A DNA stretch of 11,736 nucleotides, from contig CACAUH010000042.1 in the NCBI GenBank assembly GCA_902535565.1, forward strand, positions 1 to 11,736. Reading direction: 5' to 3'. A program made the translations under genes and the position numbers. The notes beneath the pieces were generated by a model. It saw nothing but the letters and a program-made list of their open reading frames with translations. It ran no database searches and was not told the origin of the DNA. Position 1 is the stretch's first letter. Each line of letters begins with the position of its first letter. This stretch comes from an uncultured Bacteroidota bacterium. Its GTDB lineage: Bacteria > Bacteroidota > Bacteroidia > Flavobacteriales > UA16. This document shows positions 1 through 6,504 of this stretch, one piece after another.

Positions 1-77
1 AAAGCTTCACCGATAAAGCCTCGCCTGCATCTCCAAACGCATGGAGTATGCTGTTCAATGATTTCGTTTTGCGCTGA
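1..77 (+). CDS. C-terminal end of an unidentified upstream gene (partial)
   Basis: Reading from base 3, the frame is open from the window edge for 24 codons and ends at TGA 75-77. The residues (ending NAWSMLFNDFVLR) have a plausible protein composition. The other + frames are less convincing: one stops at base 15 and the other gives a Cys-rich, unprotein-like string. I do not recognise a family from so short a tail. It fits in front of the predicted MerC promoter, which begins about 30 bases after this stop. It could still be chance open sequence. Confidence 0.3.
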   Translation, partial: SFTDKASPASPNAWSMLFNDFVLR

Positions 78-98
78 ATGCCCACAATTCAAAATTAA

Positions 99-113
99 TG
101 CAACTTGATTGCA
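99..113. promoter_or_regulatory. Palindromic operator candidate (Zur/Fur-family type) before MerC gene
   Basis: A perfect inverted repeat TGCAA-N5-TTGCA spans these bases and overlaps the TTG of the predicted -33 promoter element, where a repressor would block polymerase. Its left part, TGCAACTT, recurs at 1185-1192 upstream of the CobW-type GTPase, at nearly the same distance from that start. Fur-family repressors bind palindromes of about this size, and MerC-like and COG0523 genes are commonly zinc-regulated. Naming Zur as the binder is inference. Confidence 0.42.
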
Positions 114-138
114 ATAACAGAACCACCCAGTACATTTG
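109..138 (+). promoter_or_regulatory. Bacteroidota-type promoter for MerC gene
   Basis: The -33 element TTG at 109-111 is followed after 19 bases by TACATTTG at 131-138, an exact match to the Bacteroidota -7 consensus TAnnTTTG. Transcription would begin around base 145, leaving a short leader of about 17 bases before the ATG at 162. The -33 element lies inside the palindrome at 99-113. Confidence 0.5.
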
Positions 139-161
139 TCGTCCAATAGAACTGCCCCTCG

Positions 162-566
162 ATGTCTTCGCTCTCTGTGAAAACCGACAAGCTCGGTGCC
201 ATTGCCAGCTTCCTGTGCATGATCCACTGTTGCGCCACACCGTTTCTCTTTGTGGCCCAGGCCTGCAGCCATACATGTTGCAGTTCAGCACCCGGATGGT
301 GGCGCGGCATCGATTTTGCCTTTCTGATCATCTCTTTCATGGCGGTCGCCCGTTCGGTTCAATCCTCCTCTTCGCAGATTGTGCGCATTGGATTGTGCAT
401 CTCCTGGCTCGTTCTCGGCGGATCCATCTTGAGCGAATGGTTCATGCCATCGCTCTTTTCAGAATGGGCCAAATACTCGGGCGCCCTCTCATTGATCGGA
501 CTTCACCTGTACAACATGAAGTTCTGTCAATGCACTGACGATGGGTGCTGTGCCCCCCTCAGCTAA
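162..566 (+). CDS. MerC-domain membrane protein, probable metal transporter
   Basis: A 134-residue integral membrane protein of the MerC family, named for the mercury uptake protein of mer operons. Near the start of the first membrane segment lies C19-x-x-H22-C23-C24-x-x-P27, close to the MerC metal-binding loop. Further hydrophobic segments fall at about 50-66 and 76-90, with a shorter one near 105-117. The tail has a second cysteine group, C122, C124, C129 and C130, well placed to bind a metal. No merA, merR or merP lies nearby, so mercury resistance is unlikely. The palindromic operator in front and the GTPase downstream suggest zinc or another transition metal instead; that substrate is inferred. 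The ATG at 162 was chosen because it starts just before the MerC fold and follows a well-placed promoter. Confidence 0.82.
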   Translation: MSSLSVKTDKLGAIASFLCMIHCCATPFLFVAQACSHTCCSSAPGWWRGIDFAFLIISFMAVARSVQSSSSQIVRIGLCISWLVLGGSILSEWFMPSLFSEWAKYSGALSLIGLHLYNMKFCQCTDDGCCAPLS

Positions 567-583
567 CCCGAGTGGCACGGCGG

Positions 584-610
584 GCCCTCAAGTCAATCCT
601 CCCTGAGGGC
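584..610 (+). terminator. Stem-loop after MerC gene, possible terminator
   Basis: GCCCTCA at 584-590 pairs with TGAGGGC at 604-610 across a 13-base loop, 17 bases after the MerC stop. No clear T-tract follows, so termination here is uncertain and read-through into the GNAT gene is possible. Confidence 0.33.
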
Positions 611-640
611 TAACTTGCCTCACAAGCCGAAGCCACCACC

Positions 641-1117
641 ATGTCAGAGCCTTCGAAAGCGTTGACCATCGTTCCCTTCGACCCGAAGTATCGCGCGGCG
701 TTCTTCGAATTGAATCAAGCCTGGCTTGAACAATACTTCCTTCTCGAGCCCTATGACATACAAGTGCTTCGCAACCCGGAGGACATGGTCTTGGCACCGG
801 GAGGCGACGTGTATTTCGGACTCATCAATGGCGAAGTCGTCGCCACGTTTGCTTTGACACCCAGAAACAAGGGCGTTGTGGAACTCAACAAGATGGCCGT
901 GCGAAACGACCAACGTTCACAGGGCTTTGGCCATCAGCTGATGGCCTTCTTGATCGACCTGTGCAATAAACGCGGCTTACAGGTCATCGAATTGTACTCT
1001 CATACTTCATTGGAAACCGCCATTCACCTGTATCAAAAATTTGGCTTCCGTGAGATTCCCATGCCCTCTGACTGCGTCTATGATCGGGCCGACATTCGAA
1101 TGCAATTGAAGCTTTGA
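641..1117 (+). CDS. GNAT family N-acetyltransferase
   Basis: A 158-residue single-domain protein of the Gcn5-related N-acetyltransferase superfamily, which moves an acetyl group from acetyl-CoA to an amine. The acetyl-CoA pyrophosphate loop (motif A) is visible as NKMAVRNDQRSQGFGHQLM; its QRSQGFG core corresponds to the family's Q/R-x-x-G-x-G/A. A strand and helix with L-Y-S-H-T and a late Y-Q-K-F-G-F follow, the usual motif B. The length is normal for a stand-alone GNAT and the protein looks cytoplasmic. The substrate cannot be read from sequence. It lies between the MerC and GTPase genes on the same strand, with a strong hairpin after its stop, so it may be transcribed with the MerC gene or alone. 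Confidence 0.85.
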   Translation: MSEPSKALTIVPFDPKYRAAFFELNQAWLEQYFLLEPYDIQVLRNPEDMVLAPGGDVYFGLINGEVVATFALTPRNKGVVELNKMAVRNDQRSQGFGHQLMAFLIDLCNKRGLQVIELYSHTSLETAIHLYQKFGFREIPMPSDCVYDRADIRMQLKL

Positions 1118-1150
1118 GCCTCATTCCAAGCAAAAGAAGCAAAGCATTTG

Positions 1151-1170
1151 GAACCCTTGACGAAGGGTTC
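1151..1170 (+). terminator. Perfect 8-bp hairpin after GNAT gene, likely terminator
   Basis: GAACCCTT at 1151-1158 pairs exactly with AAGGGTTC at 1163-1170 around a GACG loop. It begins 33 bases after the GNAT stop and just before the predicted control region of the GTPase gene, so it probably insulates the two. The following bases are only moderately T-rich. Confidence 0.5.
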
Positions 1171-1182
1171 TGAATTGCCTTT

Positions 1183-1194
1183 GTTGCAACTTTG
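1183..1194. promoter_or_regulatory. Candidate metal-responsive operator and -7 element before CobW GTPase gene
   Basis: GTTGCAAC at 1183-1190 is a perfect palindrome, and TGCAACTT at 1185-1192 repeats the 8-mer found before the MerC gene, in the same orientation and 59 bases before the chosen start (55 at MerC). CAACTTTG at 1187-1194 resembles the -7 element TAnnTTTG with one mismatch. No good -33 TTG is seen at the usual spacing. This supports joint control of the two genes but is weaker than the MerC site. Confidence 0.33.
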
Positions 1195-1251
1195 CCTCGA
1201 ACAGAGCAAGGCCAAACCGAGGGCCCGGAAAACGTGAAGTCGAACGCAAGC

Positions 1252-2457
1252 ATGTCAGCAATGAAAAAGGTTCCTGTCGTCATTCTCAACGGATTTCTGG
1301 GCTCTGGCAAAACCACCTTATTTCGGAACCTGCTGGCACAAGCGAGAAAGCAGGGGCTCAATGTCAAGGCCATTGTCAATGACATGAGTGAACTCGACGT
1401 CGATGGTGAGCTTCTGGGCATCAGCGAAGCGGTGGAGGAAAACCAAAGCATCCTCGTCTCCATCCACGCCTGCGTGCTGAGCAGCGCCCAAGGGCTAGAA
1501 AAACTGGACGGGGCCATCCAGCAGCTGTGCTCCCAAGAGCATCCCGAGCTGCTCATCATCGAGACATCGGGGAGCTGCCACCCGATGCCGCTGATCGAAT
1601 ATTTCAAGGGGGAGCCAGACATGAAACTGACGGGCGTGTTTGCACTCGTCGACAGCCTGATGCTCAGTCAGGACTTCGACAACGCGACGCAGTTGATCCC
1701 AAGAATGCAGCACAACGTGACCACGGGGAAACGCGACACTGTCAACCTTCTCGTCGAACAGATCATGTTCAGCAGCCACGTGCTGCTCACCAAAACCGAC
1801 CGCATTTCTGAAGCGCAACTCGCCCCAATCACTTCAGTCGTCCAGAACATCAACCCCTATGCAACGGCCCATTCGGTGCACTTCGGAAAGCTGGATATCC
1901 AATCGCTTGTCGAACTGCCCGAATACGGCTATTTCAATGTGGAACAGCTCATCGGGGAACTCAAACCCGCATTGGAGGCCGAGGCTGAAAGCGACAGGCC
2001 TTATGACTTGGCCACCCGCGTGATCAAGGACGACCGTCCATTTCATCCCCAACGCCTGTGGGACATTTGCCATGAACACCTCGACCAGAAGGTCTACCGA
2101 AGTAAAGGGTTTTTCTGGCTCGCAAGCCGAGACAAGCACGCCCTGCTCTGGAACCAGGCCGCCGGGGGAATCAGCCTGGAGATCATCGGGTCTTGGAGGG
2201 TCGGCATTGTAGAAGACGAGAACCACGGGATTACCGAAATGGAAATCTCCATGCTCAAGGAGATGCTGGCCAAGGAGCAAGGCCAGTTCGGCGATCGACA
2301 TTGCGACCTCACCGTCATCGGGGACAAGGACGGGGTCGATCGATTTACAGAAGCCTTGTCCTCCTGCTTCCTCTCAGAGGAGGAGATTGAACTCTGGCGG
2401 GAAGGCCATGCCTTTGAAGACCCTTGGCCACAGAAGGTCGCCCGGATTTCCAGCTGA
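1252..2457 (+). CDS. CobW/COG0523 family GTPase, probable metallochaperone with altered CxCC motif
   Basis: A 401-residue G3E-class GTPase of the CobW/ZigA/YciC group, whose members hand metals, often zinc, to client proteins when the metal is scarce. Counting from the ATG at 1252, Walker A is G14-F-L-G-S-G-K20-T21, the Walker B region ends in E104-T-S-G107, and the guanine-specificity motif is T180-K-T-D183. The C-terminal CobW_C domain is marked by R283-S-K-G-F-F-W289. The signature metal motif GCICC is replaced by A73-C74-V-L-S77, keeping only its first cysteine. The frame extends back to a TTG at 1192, but that start lies inside the predicted operator, so the ATG at 1252 (or 1261) before KKVPVVILNGF is preferred. 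A shared upstream element links it to the MerC gene. Zinc specificity is inferred. Confidence 0.85.
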   Translation: MSAMKKVPVVILNGFLGSGKTTLFRNLLAQARKQGLNVKAIVNDMSELDVDGELLGISEAVEENQSILVSIHACVLSSAQGLEKLDGAIQQLCSQEHPELLIIETSGSCHPMPLIEYFKGEPDMKLTGVFALVDSLMLSQDFDNATQLIPRMQHNVTTGKRDTVNLLVEQIMFSSHVLLTKTDRISEAQLAPITSVVQNINPYATAHSVHFGKLDIQSLVELPEYGYFNVEQLIGELKPALEAEAESDRPYDLATRVIKDDRPFHPQRLWDICHEHLDQKVYRSKGFFWLASRDKHALLWNQAAGGISLEIIGSWRVGIVEDENHGITEMEISMLKEMLAKEQGQFGDRHCDLTVIGDKDGVDRFTEALSSCFLSEEEIELWREGHAFEDPWPQKVARISS

Positions 2458-2512
2458 ACGTTCGGTGCTCGTAAACAACACTTGGTTCAGCTTCTCAAGC
2501 AATAGAAAGCGA

Positions 2513-2528
2513 AAAGCAGTGATGCTTT
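2513..2528. terminator. Small hairpin between convergent genes
   Basis: AAAGCA at 2513-2518 pairs with TGCTTT at 2523-2528 around a GTGA loop, in the 75-base gap between the converging GTPase and desaturase genes. The stem is short and AT-rich but its position suits a two-way terminator. Weak evidence. Confidence 0.3.
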
Positions 2529-2532
2529 CCGA

Positions 2533-4041
2533 TCAAGATGCACGACGCCTTCCATGCGTGAGCGGGGGTCCAACCAAGTCCTCCACAATCTTGGCCCCCA
2601 TCAAACACAAGGGAATTCCGCCGCCGGGATGCACACTGCCTCCGCAGAAATAGAGGCCGTCCAAATCTTTGGATTGGTTCCTGTGACGGAGAAAAGCTGC
2701 GGAAATTGAATTGCTCGATGCCCCATACAATGCCCCTTTCCAAGAACCCGTTGTGGTCTCAATGGTCTTTGGGGTCAGGACTTGCTCACATTGGATATTA
2801 GGCCGAAACCCCAGGGTCCTGCTGACCTTATCCAGGACACCCTCCCGCGCTTCTTCAATGGCCGATTCTGTCCAGTAGTCGGGCTCAGCAGCGACGTTGA
2901 CAAGCACAAACCAATTCTCACAATTTTCTGGCGCGTCAGAGGGTATTTCCTTGCTCGTGATATTGATGTAGACTGTAGGGTCTGCACCCGGCTTGCTGCC
3001 CGTGGAGAGCGTTTTGAATTCCGCCCGGTAATCCTGACTAAACAAGATGTTGTGCAACCCCAAATTGGAATGGGTTCCCTTGACACCCCAATAGAAACTG
3101 AGCCCTGAAGTGGACCGCTCTTGTTCCACGATGCGATGGGGACTTGGTACGTCTGGGAGGAGATGTTGATACGTCAGATGGACGTCCGCATTGCTCACGA
3201 CCACATCGGCGAAATGCTCCATCCCGTCGTCATCCAACACCCCAAGCACCTTGCCGTCTCGATGCAAGATTTTACTGACTGATTGACCCGTTCGAATGTT
3301 GACCCCCATTGCCAGCGCCAAGCCCTCTAAATGCTTCGGAATCGACCGCATTCCCGCAAGGGGAAGAAATGCACCGATTCCATGCTCGAGGTGGGGAATG
3401 GCGTGCAACATCGCAGGCGCACGGTGGGGGTCGCTCCCATTGTAAGTCGCATAGCGATTGAAGACCTGTTCCAACTTCGGGTGCTTCAACCGTCTGGAAT
3501 TGAATTGGGCCATCGTTCCCAAGAGTGGAACCTTCCACAGGTTGGCAAGCAGCCGTCCAAGCTCTCGGGACCAATAGGTTTCCAGTCTGTGCAGGGACCT
3601 TTCCAAGAACACGCCCCGTGTCAACTCGAACGCATCCTTACTCAGGCGGAGGTGCTTCAGTGTTTTTTCGGCTGGAACCCCCCATCGGTCCGAAACTTCT
3701 GAGGCAAATCGCGATTGGCTGGACCACGCGATCAACGGCACCGCTTCATCCTCCCAGAAATAGTGGGTGCTGCGGTCCAACTTCTTGTACTCGAAAGGTT
3801 GGGGTCTCCGAGGAAGGTCAAGGGGGACGAGAGCGTCCAACTCTTCCATGAGCTCTGGCATCGTAAACAGCGATGGCCCTCGGTCAAAGCGAAACCCGGA
3901 GTCCTCGTGTTCGGCAATTTTCCCTCCGATCGTATCGCTGCGTTCGAAAATGCAAACCTCATACCCCTGCGCAGCCAAACGGATTGAAGCGGCCAAGCCA
4001 CTCACACCCGCACCCACAATGATTGCCTTCGACTCGCGCAT
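2533..4041 (-). CDS. Phytoene desaturase-family carotenoid oxidoreductase (CrtI/CrtD-like)
   Basis: A 502-residue FAD-dependent enzyme of the CrtI family, which introduces double bases' equivalent unsaturation, i.e. C=C double bonds, into carotenoids at the membrane. The N-terminus has the dinucleotide-binding fold I-I-V-G10-A-G12-V-S-G15-L with the following F-E-R and I-G-G-K. The C-terminus carries the family signature L-Y-F-C-G-G-S-V-H-P-G-G-G-I-P followed by the M-G-A-K helix. The central NGSDPHRAPAM region is also typical. Length is normal. By similarity of layout it may be CrtD-like, a 1-hydroxycarotenoid 3,4-desaturase, but CrtI or a diapocarotene enzyme cannot be excluded. No crtB or other crt gene is in the window. 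The ATG at 4041 was preferred over one six codons upstream because it stands right before the Rossmann strand. It lies 60 bases after the likely true end of the membrane protein gene upstream, so the two could be cotranscribed. Confidence 0.82.
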   Translation of the reverse strand: MRESKAIIVGAGVSGLAASIRLAAQGYEVCIFERSDTIGGKIAEHEDSGFRFDRGPSLFTMPELMEELDALVPLDLPRRPQPFEYKKLDRSTHYFWEDEAVPLIAWSSQSRFASEVSDRWGVPAEKTLKHLRLSKDAFELTRGVFLERSLHRLETYWSRELGRLLANLWKVPLLGTMAQFNSRRLKHPKLEQVFNRYATYNGSDPHRAPAMLHAIPHLEHGIGAFLPLAGMRSIPKHLEGLALAMGVNIRTGQSVSKILHRDGKVLGVLDDDGMEHFADVVVSNADVHLTYQHLLPDVPSPHRIVEQERSTSGLSFYWGVKGTHSNLGLHNILFSQDYRAEFKTLSTGSKPGADPTVYINITSKEIPSDAPENCENWFVLVNVAAEPDYWTESAIEEAREGVLDKVSRTLGFRPNIQCEQVLTPKTIETTTGSWKGALYGASSNSISAAFLRHRNQSKDLDGLYFCGGSVHPGGGIPLCLMGAKIVEDLVGPPLTHGRRRAS

Positions 4042-4597
4042 TCCATAAGAACACTGCATTCCGCAGGGTTGTTTGCCCCTCTGCGGCCGGCAAGTGTCCC
4101 CTCATGCCCCCTTGTCCACCCCTCGCCAATCCATAGGTTTCGCTCTTTTGAGCCAAGTGCACAGAAGAATGCTGATTGGAAGAGAAACCCAGCCCAAAAA
4201 ATGCCAAGCTGAACAGGGCATAACCACCAGCGACAAACAACGCAGAAAGAGGATTTACGACATCAACAGGTACTCCAGGTTCTAGAACACCACCCTGCAA
4301 ATAGGCCACCAACAAAAATCCGTACCAGCACAACCAGTGACCGAGAAGAGCAACACATGTGCCCACAATCACCTTCCTCGATGTACTGCAGCCCTCTCTG
4401 CTCAAAAGCAATCGCGACATCACGTAAGCCACAATGCCAGAGGCAGAACCCACATACATCCACAAGCCCCGCCAACTGTCGTCCACAAACACGAACGATG
4501 TAAACAGAAACGCAGCCAGCGCAGAAATACCGCCAAATGCACCGGCGTATTTCAATGGAAAACTGACCCTAATTGGCATCGTTATACTGAACGGCAT
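3959..4597 (-). CDS. Small multi-pass membrane protein of unknown function, probably frameshifted near its end
   Basis: As written the frame encodes 212 residues. Hydrophobic segments lie at about 17-38, 45-65, 76-100 and from 117 on. After residue 133 the membrane character collapses into a Gly/Arg/Cys-rich string that overlaps the desaturase gene by 83 bases. Dropping one base in the T6 run (A6 at 4196-4201 on +) instead continues as AFLGWVSLPISILLCTWLKR with a basic tail, stopping at TGA 4102-4104. That yields a 164-residue protein (158 from the alternative ATG at 4579) and a 60-base gap before the desaturase. I therefore think 4102 is the true end, and that either the base count is wrong or the gene is frameshifted. 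I do not recognise the family. Its place upstream of a carotenoid gene hints at, but does not show, a shared role. Confidence 0.62.
   Translation of the reverse strand: MPFSITMPIRVSFPLKYAGAFGGISALAAFLFTSFVFVDDSWRGLWMYVGSASGIVAYVMSRLLLSREGCSTSRKVIVGTCVALLGHWLCWYGFLLVAYLQGGVLEPGVPVDVVNPLSALFVAGGYALFSLAFFGLGFSSNQHSSVHLAQKSETYGLARGGQGGMRGHLPAAEGQTTLRNAVFLWNARVEGNHCGCGCEWLGRFNPFGCAGV
4196..4201 (-). other. A6/T6 homopolymer, likely frameshift site
   Basis: On the - strand the codons GCA TTT TTT GGG span this run. With one T fewer they become GCA TTT TTG GGC TGG, and the downstream frame changes from an atypical tail into a hydrophobic segment with a positively charged end. Homopolymers are common places for sequencing error, true indels and polymerase slippage; the sequence alone does not tell which. 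Confidence 0.55.
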
Positions 4598-4669
4598 TCA
4601 CCACAGCTTGTTGCGCTTGCATCACAGAGGTGATTCATTGTTCGAGTATACTCCCAATCCCGTGCCCTT

Positions 4670-5674
4670 TCACTCCAGAACCAAAGCCTGGACAAACCGC
4701 TGCCCATCTCCAACGAAGTGAAGGAGAAAGGTTCCGCGATCCAAGTCTCCGAAGTCAAGCCTCCTCTCCCCTGACGCAAGGACACCCGAGCGCACGCAGC
4801 GCCCCCTCAAATCAACCAAGTGATACCTCAGGTCAGAGAACACGCCATCGAAGTTTAATTGAACCGGTCCCTGCGAGGGATTTGGATAAACATCAAAATC
4901 TGGGCGTGCAGGTGCGCTGACCGCCATCAACTCACAATCACCGCCGTAGAGGTCAATCTGAAATGTGGTGTCCAATTCCGTGACTGCGCCCTGATTCAAC
5001 CCCATCAACCAATGGTTCATGTTCCATGCCGACAACTCCGTGGGGTCCTTGATACCGACCGTGATGATCTCCGTAGGGGTGCTCGTCAAGGCGAGCGAGT
5101 AGCACGCATCCTGCTCTAAACAGAATGTGGCTGACACATCCTGGTACCCTGTGCTTTCATCGAAGACCAGCACCTCGGACAGCACCACATTTCCCGCCCC
5201 ATCCAAGAGGTTGACGCCCAAGGCAGAGCCCTCGATGTTGTTTGCATAAGCATAAACCTGAGCGGGAAAGCATCCGCCATCCCCATTTCCAGTCCACAGC
5301 AATTCTTGGGGGTGAAACGCCCAATTCAAAGTGCAAGCCAACTCCTCTCCGAACCCCGTCCACAGCTCCAGGAACAAATCGACAGGATCACTGCCCCCCT
5401 GCCAAGGCTCGGCCAGGTCCATGACGTGGTAAGAAGTGCCTCCAATCCCGAAGTACATCACCTCTTCATCTGCAATCACATTGCCCTCAGTATCCAAGGC
5501 CTTCCAGCCCGGGTAGCTGTATATGTTCTCAAACGACATGTTGGAACACAGCAGGTTGATTTTCTGGTTGTCAAAGGGGTCCAACCATACACCGTGCACC
5601 ACCAGGTCCTCACACGCTTGAGCATGAACCCAACCGGTGAAACAAACAAGGAACAAGGCCAGAGTCAATCGCAT
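4670..5674 (-). CDS. Secreted protein of unknown function with T9SS type A sorting tail
   Basis: A 334-residue exported protein. Residues 1-19 form a Sec signal peptide (MRLTL, a hydrophobic core, then VHAQ before cleavage). Residues about 260-334 are a Por secretion-system C-terminal sorting domain beginning F-D-V-Y-P-N-P-S-Q-G and ending R-F-V-Q-A-L-V-L-E, the signal for export through the outer membrane by T9SS. The middle, about 240 residues, is rich in Asp, Glu, Trp and Asn and has scattered cysteines, as in beta-rich surface proteins. I see no catalytic motif and recognise no family. It lies upstream of the membrane protein gene on the same strand, 72 bases away. It starts divergently from trmL across a 253-base gap in which I see no convincing promoter, RNA gene or repeat. 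Confidence 0.75.
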   Translation of the reverse strand: MRLTLALFLVCFTGWVHAQACEDLVVHGVWLDPFDNQKINLLCSNMSFENIYSYPGWKALDTEGNVIADEEVMYFGIGGTSYHVMDLAEPWQGGSDPVDLFLELWTGFGEELACTLNWAFHPQELLWTGNGDGGCFPAQVYAYANNIEGSALGVNLLDGAGNVVLSEVLVFDESTGYQDVSATFCLEQDACYSLALTSTPTEIITVGIKDPTELSAWNMNHWLMGLNQGAVTELDTTFQIDLYGGDCELMAVSAPARPDFDVYPNPSQGPVQLNFDGVFSDLRYHLVDLRGRCVRSGVLASGERRLDFGDLDRGTFLLHFVGDGQRFVQALVLE

Positions 5675-5927
5675 GTGAAATGGGGTTTAAATCAAAACGA
5701 GAATGGAGAACCGATTGGTTGCTTCAAGCCCCAAGATGGCCATTTCACCCGACTGACCTCATCGCACTTCCATGGAGACAAATCTCAAGTCCAACGCGCG
5801 GCTCTGCCCCCCAATCAAGCTGGTTGGATGCCCTAGATTGCCTCTTTAAGTCAGGCAGGCCATTTGTCCTGCTCGCCATCACACGAGAACGCCACCTCCG
5901 CCGCACCCCACAACAACCGACCTCATC

Positions 5928-6404
5928 ATGGGATTCAACATCGTACTCGTGGAGCCTGAAATCCCCACCAACACCGGCAACATCGGCCGCCTGAGTCTCG
6001 CTTCCGGCTCCACCCTCCACCTGATCAAGCCCTTTGGGTTCGACATCACGGACTCCCGCCTGAAGCGCGCGGGACTGGACTATTGGCAGCACTTGGACGT
6101 CCGCACATACGAGAGCCTCGAAGACTTCATGTCCACCCACCGGGGTGCGCATTTTGCCTTCCTCTCCAGCAAGGGCAACCAATCCTATTGCGACATCGAC
6201 TACCGCGACGACATGTTCTTCGTCTTTGGCAAAGAGTCTGTGGGACTCCCCAAACACCTGACCGACCAGCACGCCGACCGCCTGTACAAGATCCCCATCC
6301 TAAGCGAGTACATCCGCAGCCTCAACCTGGCCAACGCCGTCAGCATCATCGTCTACGAAGGCCTCCGCAACCTGGGCCTCCCAAGCACCCCACCAGCACC
6401 CTAA
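5928..6404 (+). CDS. trmL: tRNA (cytidine(34)-2'-O)-methyltransferase
   Basis: A 158-residue SPOUT-class methyltransferase of the TrmL/YibK type, which methylates the 2'-hydroxyl of the wobble nucleotide 34 in certain leucine tRNAs using S-adenosylmethionine. All family landmarks are present: the start V-L-V-E-P-E-I-P-T-N-T-G-N-I-G-R, then L-H-L-I-K-P-F-G-F, F-G-K-E-S-V-G-L-P, and I-R-S-L-N-L-A-N-A-V near the C-terminus. The last blocks form the trefoil knot that holds the cofactor. Length is typical of the minimal one-domain form, which acts as a dimer in the cytoplasm. It appears to be a stand-alone gene; the esterase 100 bases downstream on the same strand is functionally unrelated. Confidence 0.93.
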   Translation: MGFNIVLVEPEIPTNTGNIGRLSLASGSTLHLIKPFGFDITDSRLKRAGLDYWQHLDVRTYESLEDFMSTHRGAHFAFLSSKGNQSYCDIDYRDDMFFVFGKESVGLPKHLTDQHADRLYKIPILSEYIRSLNLANAVSIIVYEGLRNLGLPSTPPAP

Positions 6405-6466
6405 GCATCAACGCATCGGGGGTTGCTGGCAACGCCATTTTTGGGAGCAAGGCGGGAGACGGCTTA

Positions 6467-6486
6467 GCTTGGGCTTTGGCTCAAGC
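6467..6486 (+). other. 8-bp hairpin in front of the esterase gene
   Basis: GCTTGGGC at 6467-6474 pairs with GCTCAAGC at 6479-6486 (one G-T wobble) around a TTTG loop. It ends 18 bases before the esterase ATG and lies 62 bases after the trmL stop. No T-tract follows. It may be the trmL terminator or a leader structure near the esterase start. Confidence 0.35.
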
Positions 6487-6504
6487 CGGGAACCGAATCA
6501 CAAC

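Noticed and set aside
98..538. Long + strand frame beginning at the ATG at 98
   Set aside because: It overlaps the MerC gene in another frame, starts inside the palindrome and promoter, and has an Arg/His-rich composition without domain pattern.
1192..1251. Upstream TTG start for the GTPase
   Set aside because: It would put translation inside the predicted operator and add 20 polar residues not typical before the Walker A strand.
984..1622. Long - strand frame opposite the GNAT and GTPase genes
   Set aside because: Ser/Met/Leu-rich shadow of two well-supported + strand genes.
1834..2301. 155-codon - strand frame inside the GTPase gene
   Set aside because: Antisense shadow of a region with clear CobW_C motifs.
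162..2457. A mercury-resistance (mer) operon
   Set aside because: No MerR, MerP, MerT or MerA is present; only a MerC-domain protein, next to a metal-chaperone type GTPase.
5680..5994. Frame of about 100 codons in the gap before trmL
   Set aside because: Ends within trmL in another frame, low-complexity Pro/Ser/Arg composition, no recognisable pattern.
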